Source of the DNA: an uncultured Eubacteriales bacterium
GTDB taxonomy: Bacteria > Bacillota > Clostridia > Oscillospirales > CAG-272
NCBI GenBank assembly: GCA_900545935.1
Contig: URAP01000018.1
Location: 1-35,201 of the forward strand
Reading direction: 5' to 3'
DNA: 35,201 nt
Shown: positions 9,136 through 17,278 of the stretch, piece after piece
Layout: each line of letters begins with the position of its first letter
Numbering within the stretch: the first letter of the stretch is position 1
The notes under the pieces: generated by a model
What the model was told of the DNA's origin: nothing
The model's input: only the letters and a program-made list of their open reading frames with translations
The model's database searches: none
Position numbers and translations under genes: made by a program

Positions 9136-10278
9136 GTGAGCCTGATATATTTTGATAATGCCGCGACCTCATATCCAAAGCCTCCCGCCGTGCTGCGCGC
9201 AGTGGGAGAGGTCATGCGCGGCGAGTACGGGAATCCCGGACGCGGAGGACACCGCGCCACACTCGCGGCAGCCGAGCGGGTGTACAGATGTCGGGCGGCG
9301 CTTGCGGAGATGTTCGGCTGCTCCAGACCGGAAAATGTCATTTTTACCGCAAACGACACCTATGCGCTCAACCTTGCCATCAAGGGGATCGCGCGGCGTG
9401 GCGGCAGATATCTCATTTCCTCGATAGAGCACAACTCGGTGCTGCGCCCCGTAGCGTCGCTTGCGGAGCGCGGATGCAGCTACGGGATATATCGTGCCTG
9501 CACCGAGGCATCGGCAGCATCGACAGAGCTGTCGGGACGGCTTTCGCGCGGGGATACCGTCGTATGCTGCCACAGCTCGAATATCTGCGGTATAACTCAG
9601 CCCCTCGGCGCAATCGGATCGGTATGCCGCTCACGCGCGGCGCGGTTTATCGTCGATGCAGCGCAGTCGGCAGGGCATATCCCCATAGACATGGAGCGCG
9701 ACGGTATAGATATCCTCTGCTCATCCGGGCACAAGGGACTGTACGGCATCGGCTGCGGCTTTCTTATCGTCTCGCCCGCTCTCGATTCGATGGCGCTTCG
9801 ACCTCTTATCGAGGGCGGCAGCGGTATTGCCTCTGCAGAGCTCGGTATGCCCGAATCGCTTCCCGAACGGCTCGAGGCGGGAACGCTGTGTCTCCCTGCG
9901 ATCGCATCGCTTGAGGCGGGGATCCGCTTTGTCCGCGAGATTGGAGAAGAAGCGATAGAGACGCATATCTGCGGTCTCGGCAGACGGGTAAGGGATATGC
10001 TGCTGTCGCTGCCGGGTGTTCGCGTGTATATGACGGAGCGGGTAGGCGGGGTTGTTCTGTTCAATGTTATGGGACGCGGCAGCGAGGAGGTCGCGGCGGA
10101 GCTCGATGCCCGCGGAATATGCGTTCGTGCGGGGCTGCACTGCTCGCCGCTTGCGCACAAGATGCTCGGAACGCCCGAGGGCGGCGCGGTTCGCGCAAGC
10201 TTCGGAATATACAATACGGCAGAGCAGACAGATCGGTTTTACCGGGCAATGAAGGAGATAACCGCGCAGATGAAATGA
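9136..10278 (+). CDS. Cysteine desulfurase family protein (class V aminotransferase fold)
   Basis: The product is 380 aa from GTG 9136. The PLP-enzyme pattern is clear: IYFDNAATSYPKP at the start, IEHNSV, VDAAQSAGH, and SSGHKGLYGIG with the Schiff-base Lys. The C-terminal GLHCSPLAHKMLGTPEGG carries the candidate catalytic Cys. This is the SufS/NifS-like group that pairs with DUF3343. The reaction is removal of sulfur (or selenium) from cysteine (or selenocysteine) to an enzyme persulfide and alanine. No SufU, IscU or other Fe-S assembly gene is adjacent, so delivery to the small upstream protein is more likely than general Fe-S assembly. Confidence 0.85.
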   Translation: MSLIYFDNAATSYPKPPAVLRAVGEVMRGEYGNPGRGGHRATLAAAERVYRCRAALAEMFGCSRPENVIFTANDTYALNLAIKGIARRGGRYLISSIEHNSVLRPVASLAERGCSYGIYRACTEASAASTELSGRLSRGDTVVCCHSSNICGITQPLGAIGSVCRSRAARFIVDAAQSAGHIPIDMERDGIDILCSSGHKGLYGIGCGFLIVSPALDSMALRPLIEGGSGIASAELGMPESLPERLEAGTLCLPAIASLEAGIRFVREIGEEAIETHICGLGRRVRDMLLSLPGVRVYMTERVGGVVLFNVMGRGSEEVAAELDARGICVRAGLHCSPLAHKMLGTPEGGAVRASFGIYNTAEQTDRFYRAMKEITAQMK

Positions 10279-10288
10279 GCAAAAACGT

Positions 10289-10318
10289 GAGCGATCGTCA
10301 TCGCATGGGCGGTCGCTC
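10289..10318 (+). terminator. Possible terminator after cysteine desulfurase
   Basis: GAGCGATCG (10289-10297) pairs with CGGTCGCTC (10310-10318) over nine base pairs including one G-U. The tail is TGTGTATTTTG, a poor T run, so termination may be partial. Confidence 0.45.
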
Positions 10319-10329
10319 TGTGTATTTTG

Positions 10330-10347
10330 CCGTATTATATAATACGG
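10330..10347. promoter_or_regulatory. 18-bp perfect palindrome abutting a -35 box (candidate operator)
   Basis: CCGTATTATATAATACGG is a perfect palindrome that ends one base before the -35 hexamer at 10349. Its size and position suit a dimeric repressor or activator site for the HAD/ABC exporter operon. No regulator gene is adjacent, so the binding protein is unknown. Confidence 0.55.
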
Positions 10348-10348
10348 G

Positions 10349-10377
10349 TTGAATTTCACATTTTTTTGTGCTACAAT
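10349..10377 (+). promoter_or_regulatory. Sigma-A-type promoter for HAD fusion / ABC exporter operon
   Basis: TTGAAT (10349-10354), a 17-bp spacer, and TACAAT (10372-10377) preceded by TGC, an extended -10. The start codon is about 175 bases downstream. The leader contains a distant complementary pair, CGGAATG near 10388 and CATTCCG near 10455, so it may fold. Confidence 0.8.
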
Positions 10378-10556
10378 GAAGAAATACGGAATGACGTATA
10401 GGAAAAGCCGTAGGAGAAAAGCGCGAGAGCATTATCCCGGATCGGCTGCCGTACATTCCGAAAATGCAGCGATTCAGTTCTGATTATAAGCGAGACGGCG
10501 GCTGCCGTGTGCGCTTTAACCACCGCATGCGGTGCAGGGCGGGGAAAGGGGCGGAA

Positions 10557-11699
10557 ATGAAATACAGACTGGCGATATTCGATCTTGACGGAACGGTGCT
10601 GAATACCTTAGAGGATTTGGCGGCGGCGACGAATGCCGCGCTCGAGAAAAACGGAATGCCCGCACGGACTATCGACGAGGTGCGGCAGATGGTGGGAAAC
10701 GGAATACGTAAGCTCTGCGAGCGCGCAGTACCCGAGGGAACGGACGGCGGCGCCTCGGAGCAGGTCTACCGCGACTTTATTGAATGGTACGGCGCACATA
10801 TGTACGACAGCACAAAGCCGTATGACGGAATAATTCCGATGCTTACGCGGCTCTCCGCCTGCGGAGTTCGCACCGCAGTGGTGTCAAACAAACGCGATGA
10901 GGCGGTGCGCGAGCTCTGTAAGCGCTATTTCCCCGCGATGTTTGATATAACCGTCGGCGAGCGTGACGGCGTTGCACGAAAGCCCTCACCCGATTCTGTG
11001 CTCGAGGTGCTGCGCAGTCTCGGCTACCGCCGTGAGGAGGCTGTGTACATCGGCGACTCGGATGTTGACATACTGACGGCACAGGCGGCGGATATGGACT
11101 GCATTTCGGTCGATTGGGGATTTCGCGATCGTGATTTTCTCGAGAGCAGCGGTGCACAGGTCATTGTCTCGAGCGCGACCGAGCTGCTATCGCATGTGCT
11201 CGGCGAGCTGCCCGACCATGCGCAGATCGCCGCATCGCTCTTTCTTGAGGGCTATAACTGCGCGCAGTCGACCTTCCTTGCTTTTTCCGATCTTACGGGA
11301 ATGGACAGGCAGACGGCGCTGCGGCTCTCGTCGTCGTTCGGCGGCGGAATGGGCAGACTGCGTGAGGTCTGCGGCGCCGTGAGCGGGATATTCATGGCGG
11401 CGGGACTGCTGTGGGGCTATGATAAGCCCGGCGACCTTGACGGAAAAACGGCGCACTATGCCCGCATACAATCGCTCGCGGAGGCGTTCCGTGCACGGTA
11501 CGGCTCTATTGTATGCCGCGATCTTATGCGCGGTGTGTCCGCAGCACCGGGTCCCGAGCCTGCGAAGCGGGATGCGGAGTTTTACGCAAAGCGTCCGTGT
11601 CTGCGCTGTATATCGGATGCCGCCTCTATTCTTGACGACATGATAAGAGAGACCGGCGCATACAAAAAGCCGGGAAAGGCAGGTAAGGAAGAATGCTGA
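10557..11699 (+). CDS. Fusion: HAD phosphatase plus C_GCAxxG_C_C domain
   Basis: The product is 380 aa from ATG 10557, with GAAAGGGG upstream. Residues 1 to about 212 are a HAD-IA hydrolase of the phosphoglycolate phosphatase type: FDLDGTVLNT with D9 and D11, VVSNKRD, the Lys of ARKPSPDSV, and YIGDSDVDI. From about 218 to the end it matches the C_GCAxxG_C_C family: EGYNCAQS, FGGGMGRLREVCGAVSG, a later Cys in IVCRDLM, and RPCLRC. The family is a putative redox or metal protein of unknown function, normally about 140 aa and separate. The reading frame is continuous, so this is a true fusion rather than an assembly of two ORFs. It overlaps the next gene by 7 bp. Confidence 0.85.
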   Translation: MKYRLAIFDLDGTVLNTLEDLAAATNAALEKNGMPARTIDEVRQMVGNGIRKLCERAVPEGTDGGASEQVYRDFIEWYGAHMYDSTKPYDGIIPMLTRLSACGVRTAVVSNKRDEAVRELCKRYFPAMFDITVGERDGVARKPSPDSVLEVLRSLGYRREEAVYIGDSDVDILTAQAADMDCISVDWGFRDRDFLESSGAQVIVSSATELLSHVLGELPDHAQIAASLFLEGYNCAQSTFLAFSDLTGMDRQTALRLSSSFGGGMGRLREVCGAVSGIFMAAGLLWGYDKPGDLDGKTAHYARIQSLAEAFRARYGSIVCRDLMRGVSAAPGPEPAKRDAEFYAKRPCLRCISDAASILDDMIRETGAYKKPGKAGKEEC

Positions 11700-13432
11700 A
11701 GCTGTTGCGGTGTGTACGCGAATACAAAAAGGCGACCGTACTCACCTTTATTTTCATACTGATAGAGGCGGTGATGGAGACCATTATCCCGTTTGTCACA
11801 GCGAGCATGCTGAACGGTGTTCAGCAGGGCACCGACATGCGCTTTATACTCTCGCGCGGCGGTCTGCTCATCGTGCTTGCGCTCTGCTCGCTCTGCGCGG
11901 GCGCGATAGCGGGCAAGACGAGCGCAGAGGCGTCTGCGGGCTTTGCAAAGAATATGCGCAGCGACATATTTGCGAGCATACAGCGCTTTTCGTTTGCGAA
12001 TATCGACCGTTTTTCATCCTCGTCGCTCGTCACCCGTCTGACGACGGACGTATCGAATGCGCAGCTTGCGTATATGATGACTATCCGCACAGCGGTGCGT
12101 GCGCCGCTTATGCTTATCTTTTCGATAATCATGGCGTTCATAATGGGCGGCGCGCTCGCGACCTCCTTTGTTATCATCATACCCGTGCTCGTTTTCGGAC
12201 TGCTCATGATAGCGAGAAAGGCAATGCCCGCCTTCCGTTCTGTATTCCGCAAGTATGACCGACTGAACGAATCCATTGAGGAAAACGTCCGCGGAATGCG
12301 CGTTGTAAAGGGCTTCTCGCGTGAGGACCATGAAAAGAAAAAGTTCGGAGCGGCTGCCGACGATATCCGCGGTGATTTTACCCGTGCAGAGCGTATTGTG
12401 GCGCTCAACGCACCGCTCATGCAGCTATGCATATATTTTAACATGGTATTTATCCTGCTTGTCGGCTCGCGCATGATACTCTCCTCGGGTGGCGCTGCCA
12501 TCAACGTCGGTGAGATATCGGCTATGCTCAACTACGGCTTTCAGATAATGATGCAGCTGATGATGCTCTCGATGATCTATGTTATCCTGACCATCTCGTA
12601 CGAGTCGATGGAGCGTATCGGCGAGGTGCTCGACGAGCAGCCTACGCTGACAAGCCCGAGCGGCGCTCTTACCGAGGTGCGCGACGGCGAGATAGATTTC
12701 GACGGTGTTTCGTTTCGCTATTCCGAAAAGGCGGAGCGCGACGCGCTCTCGGATATCGAGCTGCATATCCCGTCGGGCAGCACCGTAGGTGTGCTCGGCG
12801 GAACTGGCTCGGGAAAATCCTCGCTCGTTCAGCTGATACCGCGTCTGTACGATGTCAGCGCGGGTGCGGTTCGCGTCGGCGGAGAGGATGTTCGCAGCTA
12901 TGAGCTTGACTCGCTTCGTCGGTCGGTCGCAATGGTGCTGCAGAAGAACATGCTGTTCTCCGGCACAATCGCGGAGAATCTGCGGTGGGGCAACGAGAAT
13001 GCGACCGATGAGGAGCTTGTCGAGGCGTGCCGTCTCGCGCAGGCGCATGAATTTATCGAGTCGTTCCCGGACGGCTACAACACTCATATAGAGCAGGGAG
13101 GAACGAATGTTTCCGGCGGTCAGAAGCAGCGTATCTGCATTGCCCGCGCGTTGCTCGGCAAGCCGAAGATACTTATTCTCGACGACTCGACGAGCGCGGT
13201 CGACACCAAGACCGACGCGCTCATTCGCGACGGCTTTGCCCGCTTTATCCCCGAAACAACAAAGATAATCATATCGCAGCGCGTCTCGTCGGTGATGGAT
13301 GCGGATATGATTATAGTGCTCGACGGCGGCAGAATAGTTGCATCGGGCAAGCATGAGCAGCTGCTTGACAGCTCGGATATCTACCGCGAGCTTTACGAGC
13401 AGCAGACAGGAGGTGACGGAGATGAAGAATGA
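11693..13432 (+). CDS. ABC exporter half-transporter, degenerate-site subunit (pair 1)
   Basis: The product is 579 aa: six membrane helices (about 1-300) followed by a nucleotide-binding domain. Walker A is GGTGSGKSS (about 368-376), the signature is VSGGQKQR, and Walker B runs into LDDSTSAVD. The usual catalytic Glu after Walker B is Asp here. That is the hallmark of the degenerate-site subunit in heterodimeric exporters such as BmrCD, LmrCD and TM287/288. The partner is the next gene. ATG 11693 has AAGGAAG upstream and overlaps the previous stop. The likely function is ATP-driven export of drugs, lipids or peptides; the substrate is unknown. Confidence 0.92.
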   Translation: MLKLLRCVREYKKATVLTFIFILIEAVMETIIPFVTASMLNGVQQGTDMRFILSRGGLLIVLALCSLCAGAIAGKTSAEASAGFAKNMRSDIFASIQRFSFANIDRFSSSSLVTRLTTDVSNAQLAYMMTIRTAVRAPLMLIFSIIMAFIMGGALATSFVIIIPVLVFGLLMIARKAMPAFRSVFRKYDRLNESIEENVRGMRVVKGFSREDHEKKKFGAAADDIRGDFTRAERIVALNAPLMQLCIYFNMVFILLVGSRMILSSGGAAINVGEISAMLNYGFQIMMQLMMLSMIYVILTISYESMERIGEVLDEQPTLTSPSGALTEVRDGEIDFDGVSFRYSEKAERDALSDIELHIPSGSTVGVLGGTGSGKSSLVQLIPRLYDVSAGAVRVGGEDVRSYELDSLRRSVAMVLQKNMLFSGTIAENLRWGNENATDEELVEACRLAQAHEFIESFPDGYNTHIEQGGTNVSGGQKQRICIARALLGKPKILILDDSTSAVDTKTDALIRDGFARFIPETTKIIISQRVSSVMDADMIIVLDGGRIVASGKHEQLLDSSDIYRELYEQQTGGDGDEE

Positions 13433-15353
13433 TAAGAAGAATGTTCAGAGCGGCAAAAAGCCCGGCTCGCTCGGCCGTATTCTCCGCCTGCTGATAGAGT
13501 TTTATCCCCGTCTTGTTCCGCTGACGGCGGTGTGCATTATATTTTCCGCGATAGTATCGTCCATCCCGTCGATATTCGTGCAGAAGGTGCTCGGCATCGT
13601 TACCGACTATCTCGAGCGCGGCGACAGCGATATAGGCGCGGCATTTGCGGAGATAATCCCGATAGTGATAATCCTTGTCGTGCTGTATCTGCTCGCAATG
13701 CTCTCGATAACCGCGTACAACCAGCTCATGGCGGTAATTACGCAGGGCTTTCTCTGCAAGCTGCGCTGCCGTATGTTCGACGGCATGCAGAATCTGCCCA
13801 TCAGCTATTTTGACACTCACAAGCACGGCGACATCATGAGCTACTACACAAACGATATCGACGCGCTGCGTCAGCTCGTTTCGCAGTCGCTCCCGCAGCT
13901 GCTGCAGGCGGCGGTCATAGTGCTGACGGTGCTCGGCATAATGCTCTGGTACAGCATTCCCATGACGCTCATTATCGTTCTCGGCGTTGTGCTGATGGTC
14001 GTTGTGTCAAAGAAGGTCGGCGGCGGCTCGGCTAAGTACTTCATCCGTCAGCAGCGCTCGATAGGATATGCAGAGGGCTACGCTCAGGAGATGATGAACG
14101 GGCAGAAGGTCATCAAGGTATTCTGCCACGAGGACGAGGCTCAGCGAGGCTTTGATGAGATAAACGAGGAGCTTTATCAGGACAGCTACCGTGCGCATGC
14201 TTATGCAAACGTTCTCGGACCTATCATAATGAATATCGGAAACGTGCTCTACGTTCTATGCGCTACCGTCGGCGGCGCGCTTGTGCTCTCGGGTCTGCCT
14301 AATGTCGGTATCAGCTCGATAGCGGCGGGCATCGGTGTTCTTACCGTCGACGTGCTCGTGCCGTTTATGAGCATGACCAAGCAGTTCACGGGAAATGTCA
14401 ATCAGGTCTCGCAGCAGATAAACTCGGTAGTGCTTGCAATGGCGGGCGCTGAACGTATCTTCTCACTTATCGACACGCAGCCGGAGACCGACGACGGATA
14501 TGTTACGCTCGTAGACGCGGAGATTTCCGACGACGGCAGCATCCGCGAGGCTGATCATCATACGGGCAGATGGGCATGGAAGCATCCGCACGGCGACGGC
14601 AGCGTTACATATACCGAGCTGCGCGGCGATGTACGTATGACCGATGTCGATTTCGGCTATACGCCCGAAAAACCGGTGCTGCACGATGTCTCCGTATTCG
14701 CGGAGCCCGGGCAGAAGGTGGCATTCGTCGGTGCAACGGGCGCGGGCAAGACCACTATCACCAACCTCATCAACCGTTTCTACGATATCGCCGACGGCAA
14801 GATACGCTACGACGGCATCAATATCAATAAGATCAAAAAATCCGACCTGCGCCGCTCGCTCGGCATCGTTCTTCAGGAGACGAACCTGTTCACGGGCACG
14901 GTGATGGACAATATCAGATACGGAAAGCTCGACGCGACCGACGGGGAATGCCGCGCCGCCGCCCGACTCGCGGGTGCGGACGACTTTATCTCCCGTCTGC
15001 CGCAGGGCTATGATACCATGCTCACATCGAATGGTGCGAATCTCTCGCAGGGACAGCGCCAGCTGATAGCCATCGCCCGCGCGGCGGTCGCCGACCCGCC
15101 TGTAATGATACTCGACGAGGCGACCTCCTCGATAGATACACGTACCGAGGCTATCGTTCAGCGCGGTATGGATAAGCTGATGGAGGGCAGAACGGTGTTC
15201 GTTATCGCGCACCGTCTCTCGACCGTCAAGAATTCGGATGTCATTATGGTGCTCGACCACGGCAGAATAATCGAGCGCGGCAGCCATGATAAGCTGATAG
15301 CCGAAAAGGGAACATATTATCAGCTGTATACGGGCGCATTCGAGCTCGAATAA
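13422..15353 (+). CDS. ABC exporter half-transporter, catalytic subunit (pair 1)
   Basis: The product is 643 aa from ATG 13422, preceded by the near-ideal AGGAGGTGA and overlapping the previous gene by 11 bp. The membrane domain (about 25-340) is followed by an extra linker of about 45 residues containing WAWKHPHGDG. The nucleotide-binding domain has GATGAGKTT, LSQGQRQL and ILDEATSSID, so the catalytic Glu is intact. With the upstream subunit it makes a heterodimer with one canonical and one degenerate ATP site. The WAWKHPHGDG linker recurs, from memory, in clostridial homologues and is absent from the paralogue at 31529. Confidence 0.92.
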   Translation: MKNDKKNVQSGKKPGSLGRILRLLIEFYPRLVPLTAVCIIFSAIVSSIPSIFVQKVLGIVTDYLERGDSDIGAAFAEIIPIVIILVVLYLLAMLSITAYNQLMAVITQGFLCKLRCRMFDGMQNLPISYFDTHKHGDIMSYYTNDIDALRQLVSQSLPQLLQAAVIVLTVLGIMLWYSIPMTLIIVLGVVLMVVVSKKVGGGSAKYFIRQQRSIGYAEGYAQEMMNGQKVIKVFCHEDEAQRGFDEINEELYQDSYRAHAYANVLGPIIMNIGNVLYVLCATVGGALVLSGLPNVGISSIAAGIGVLTVDVLVPFMSMTKQFTGNVNQVSQQINSVVLAMAGAERIFSLIDTQPETDDGYVTLVDAEISDDGSIREADHHTGRWAWKHPHGDGSVTYTELRGDVRMTDVDFGYTPEKPVLHDVSVFAEPGQKVAFVGATGAGKTTITNLINRFYDIADGKIRYDGININKIKKSDLRRSLGIVLQETNLFTGTVMDNIRYGKLDATDGECRAAARLAGADDFISRLPQGYDTMLTSNGANLSQGQRQLIAIARAAVADPPVMILDEATSSIDTRTEAIVQRGMDKLMEGRTVFVIAHRLSTVKNSDVIMVLDHGRIIERGSHDKLIAEKGTYYQLYTGAFELE

Positions 15354-15461
15354 GCGGTGCGGGGATGACACAGCATCCTGCGGGGCAGAGCGCGGACAGT
15401 GAAAAAATTACCGCTTTTGCGTTCTCGGGGGCGCTGCACAAAAATATTAACAATTCGACAC

Positions 15462-15490
15462 TTGACATTCAAATGGAAATGATATAATAT
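15462..15490 (+). promoter_or_regulatory. Promoter of trhA
   Basis: A consensus TTGACA (15462-15467) is followed by TAATAT (15485-15490) at 17 bp. TATAAT (15483-15488), at 15 bp, overlaps it. Transcription would start near 15494-15497, exactly at the following stem-loop. Confidence 0.75.
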
Positions 15491-15493
15491 AGT

Positions 15494-15529
15494 GCTCAAG
15501 ATGATACGTGACGCGTTATTATCTTGAGC
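15494..15529 (+). promoter_or_regulatory. Stem-loop at the predicted 5' end of the trhA transcript
   Basis: GCTCAAGATGATA (15494-15506) pairs with the arm ending ATCTTGAGC (15529) over 13 bp with one G-U and a roughly 10-nt loop. The tail is ATTTTATTTT. Its place directly after the -10 box suggests a 5'-terminal mRNA hairpin or an operator. It could also act as a weak terminator for readthrough from the ABC operon. Confidence 0.6.
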
Positions 15530-15578
15530 ATTTTATTTTCAGATATTCCGTTTCTTCGACACGAAAGGATATAAATAT

Positions 15579-16256
15579 ATGGAAAGAACAAAGCTGTCAA
15601 TGCGAGTGCTGCCGAGCTATACAAAGGGCGAGGAGATATTCAATATGATCTCGCACATCGTCGGCGGCGCGCTCGGAATAACCGCGCTCGTGCTGTGCGT
15701 TGTGTTTGCTGCGGTCAGGGGCGACGCATGGGGCGTTGTCAGCGGCGCACTGTACGGTGCATCGCTCGTTATTCTCTATACGATGTCGAGCATCTATCAC
15801 GGTCTGCACGATTGTATGGGAAAGCGCGTTCTTCAGGTGCTCGACCACTGCTCGATATACTTTCTGATAGGCGGAAGCTATACACCCATTCTGCTCGTCG
15901 CGATCAGACGCAATTACCCCGGCTGGGCATGGGCGATATTCGGCGTTGTATGGGGCTTTGCGGCGCTTGCTACGACCTTTACCGCCATCGACCTCAAAAA
16001 GTATCAGAAGCTCTCTATGGCGTGCTATATCGGCATGGGCTGGTGCATTGCCATAGCAGTCAGACCTACGATAGCCTCGCTCGACCTCGGCGGGCTGCTC
16101 TGGCTGCTCGGCGGCGGTATCGCGTATACGATAGGCGCGGTTCTCTACGGCATCGGAAAGAAGCATAAATATATGCATTCGGTGTTTCATATGTTCGTGC
16201 TTGCGGGAAGCATCATGCATTTCTTCTGCATCTTCTTCCATGTGATACTTGCGTGA
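15579..16256 (+). CDS. trhA: TrhA / hemolysin III family membrane protein
   Basis: The product is 225 aa with about seven membrane helices. It shows the PAQR/hemolysin III signatures: EEIFNMISHIVGG near the N-terminus, SSIYHG, LDHCSIYFLIGGSYTP, and a His-rich C-terminal part (KHKYMHSVFHMFVLAGSIMH). The conserved Ser/His/Asp cluster probably binds zinc, as in adiponectin receptors. Family members are linked to membrane-fluidity homeostasis; hemolytic activity should not be assumed. GAAAGGAT lies upstream of ATG 15579. It is a single-gene unit with its own promoter. Confidence 0.92.
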   Translation: MERTKLSMRVLPSYTKGEEIFNMISHIVGGALGITALVLCVVFAAVRGDAWGVVSGALYGASLVILYTMSSIYHGLHDCMGKRVLQVLDHCSIYFLIGGSYTPILLVAIRRNYPGWAWAIFGVVWGFAALATTFTAIDLKKYQKLSMACYIGMGWCIAIAVRPTIASLDLGGLLWLLGGGIAYTIGAVLYGIGKKHKYMHSVFHMFVLAGSIMHFFCIFFHVILA

Positions 16257-16257
16257 T

Positions 16258-16394
16258 TATATAGAAAAATCCACTGTGTATTTCGATGATTCGCTGTTTA
16301 TATAGAATATCCGTTGCGCATATAAATAGTCCGTTGCATACATAAAAAACTCTCGCATATATAAAAATCTCTCGCATACATAAAAAGCCTGCCG
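16258..16394. repeat. Degenerate tandem repeat of about 19-20 bp
   Basis: About five to seven decayed units share the pattern ATAYATAAAAA-n2-CTCTCGC; the clearest run is 16297-16394. The three best units are nearly identical over 19 bases. It lies in the 3' region between trhA and the convergent secreted-protein gene. No ORF runs through it, and there are no unique spacers, so it is not a CRISPR array. Confidence 0.7.
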
Positions 16395-16426
16395 CGCGGG
16401 GTCGGATGTTCGACCTCGCGCGGCAG
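16382..16426 (-). terminator. Very stable terminator for the minus-strand secreted-protein operon
   Basis: A 16-bp stem with one G-U (16389-16404 with 16411-16426) and a 6-nt loop is followed on the minus strand by CTTTTT (16382-16387 as AAAAAG). It may also block readthrough from trhA. Confidence 0.85.
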
Positions 16427-16538
16427 TGCTTATTTCCGCGCGCTCCCGGCAGAGCGGCGCTTTGTTATGTTATGCGTTCATGCCATACCGTGAGCGTCGT
16501 CCTGCCCGCACGGTATTTTTGCGGGATGCCGTACAGGC

Positions 16539-17216
16539 TCAGTACTCATCGGCAGGGGTGTATATGATACCCTCCTGATCGCGGAGATAATAGTTGTTGA
16601 TTATCTCGTTGTCAAAGGTGTAGATTATATCGGCATTCGGAATCTCTGCGCCTTCGACATCTATATCATAACCGTATTCGTTATGCAGAAATTCCATGTA
16701 TTCTCTCTTCTGTTCGCAGCAGCGATCGAAATCCTCTCTCGATATCTCGAAATATTTTACGAACGAAACGGTATACATTTCCTTCGGCTCTGCGTTGTTG
16801 CGGTAGTCAGTAAGTACGACCGTTTCATACCATTCCGCAAACGCATCCTGATCGACTATATCGTAAAGGAAAGAAGGTCCCCAGTAGTAGATATCTCTGT
16901 ACTTAGGCAGGAAAGTTGTCTCGTACGGTGCGATTGCAAGCGCATCCTCCGCAGTCCGTATCTCCATTTCATGCTGTTCAAACGGAGATACTTCATCCAA
17001 AACCGTTCTGTTTTCGGCAACCCACTCCTCCATTTTGATTTCCTTTGCCGATAACTCGATTTTTTCGTCGGCTTTGATTTCGGTGCTTTCCTCGGCTTTT
17101 ATATTTGTCTTTATATCGGTTTCTGTCTCGACATTATCGGCATTTGCGGCTGTAGTACCGAAGCATGTTGCGACAAGTATTGCAGCAAGAGCGGACAGCA
17201 GTAATTCTTTTTTCAT
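16539..17216 (-). CDS. Secreted hypothetical protein
   Basis: The product is 225 aa. An N-terminal signal peptide (KKELLLSALAAILVATCFG) ends about at TTAANA. Then comes a low-complexity stretch rich in Glu, Lys, Ile and Thr (about 27-65) with repeated IKAEE/IKADE-like pieces, and a compact acidic, Tyr-rich domain to the C-terminus. I recognise no family. AGGAGGT lies just upstream of the start. It is 62 bp behind a lipoprotein gene on the same strand, so both probably belong to one operon. Both proteins are exported and acidic, which suggests a surface or extracytoplasmic role. Function not assigned. Confidence 0.75.
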   Translation of the reverse strand: MKKELLLSALAAILVATCFGTTAANADNVETETDIKTNIKAEESTEIKADEKIELSAKEIKMEEWVAENRTVLDEVSPFEQHEMEIRTAEDALAIAPYETTFLPKYRDIYYWGPSFLYDIVDQDAFAEWYETVVLTDYRNNAEPKEMYTVSFVKYFEISREDFDRCCEQKREYMEFLHNEYGYDIDVEGAEIPNADIIYTFDNEIINNYYLRDQEGIIYTPADEY

Positions 17217-17278
17217 GGTTTACCTCCTGAAATTTAGTTCTAATATTATTATGCTTTGCGGTGTGTTAATGAAGTGTT

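Noticed and set aside
16258..16394. Possible CRISPR array
   Set aside because: Units are 19-20 bp, contiguous and degenerate, with no unique spacers and no cas genes.
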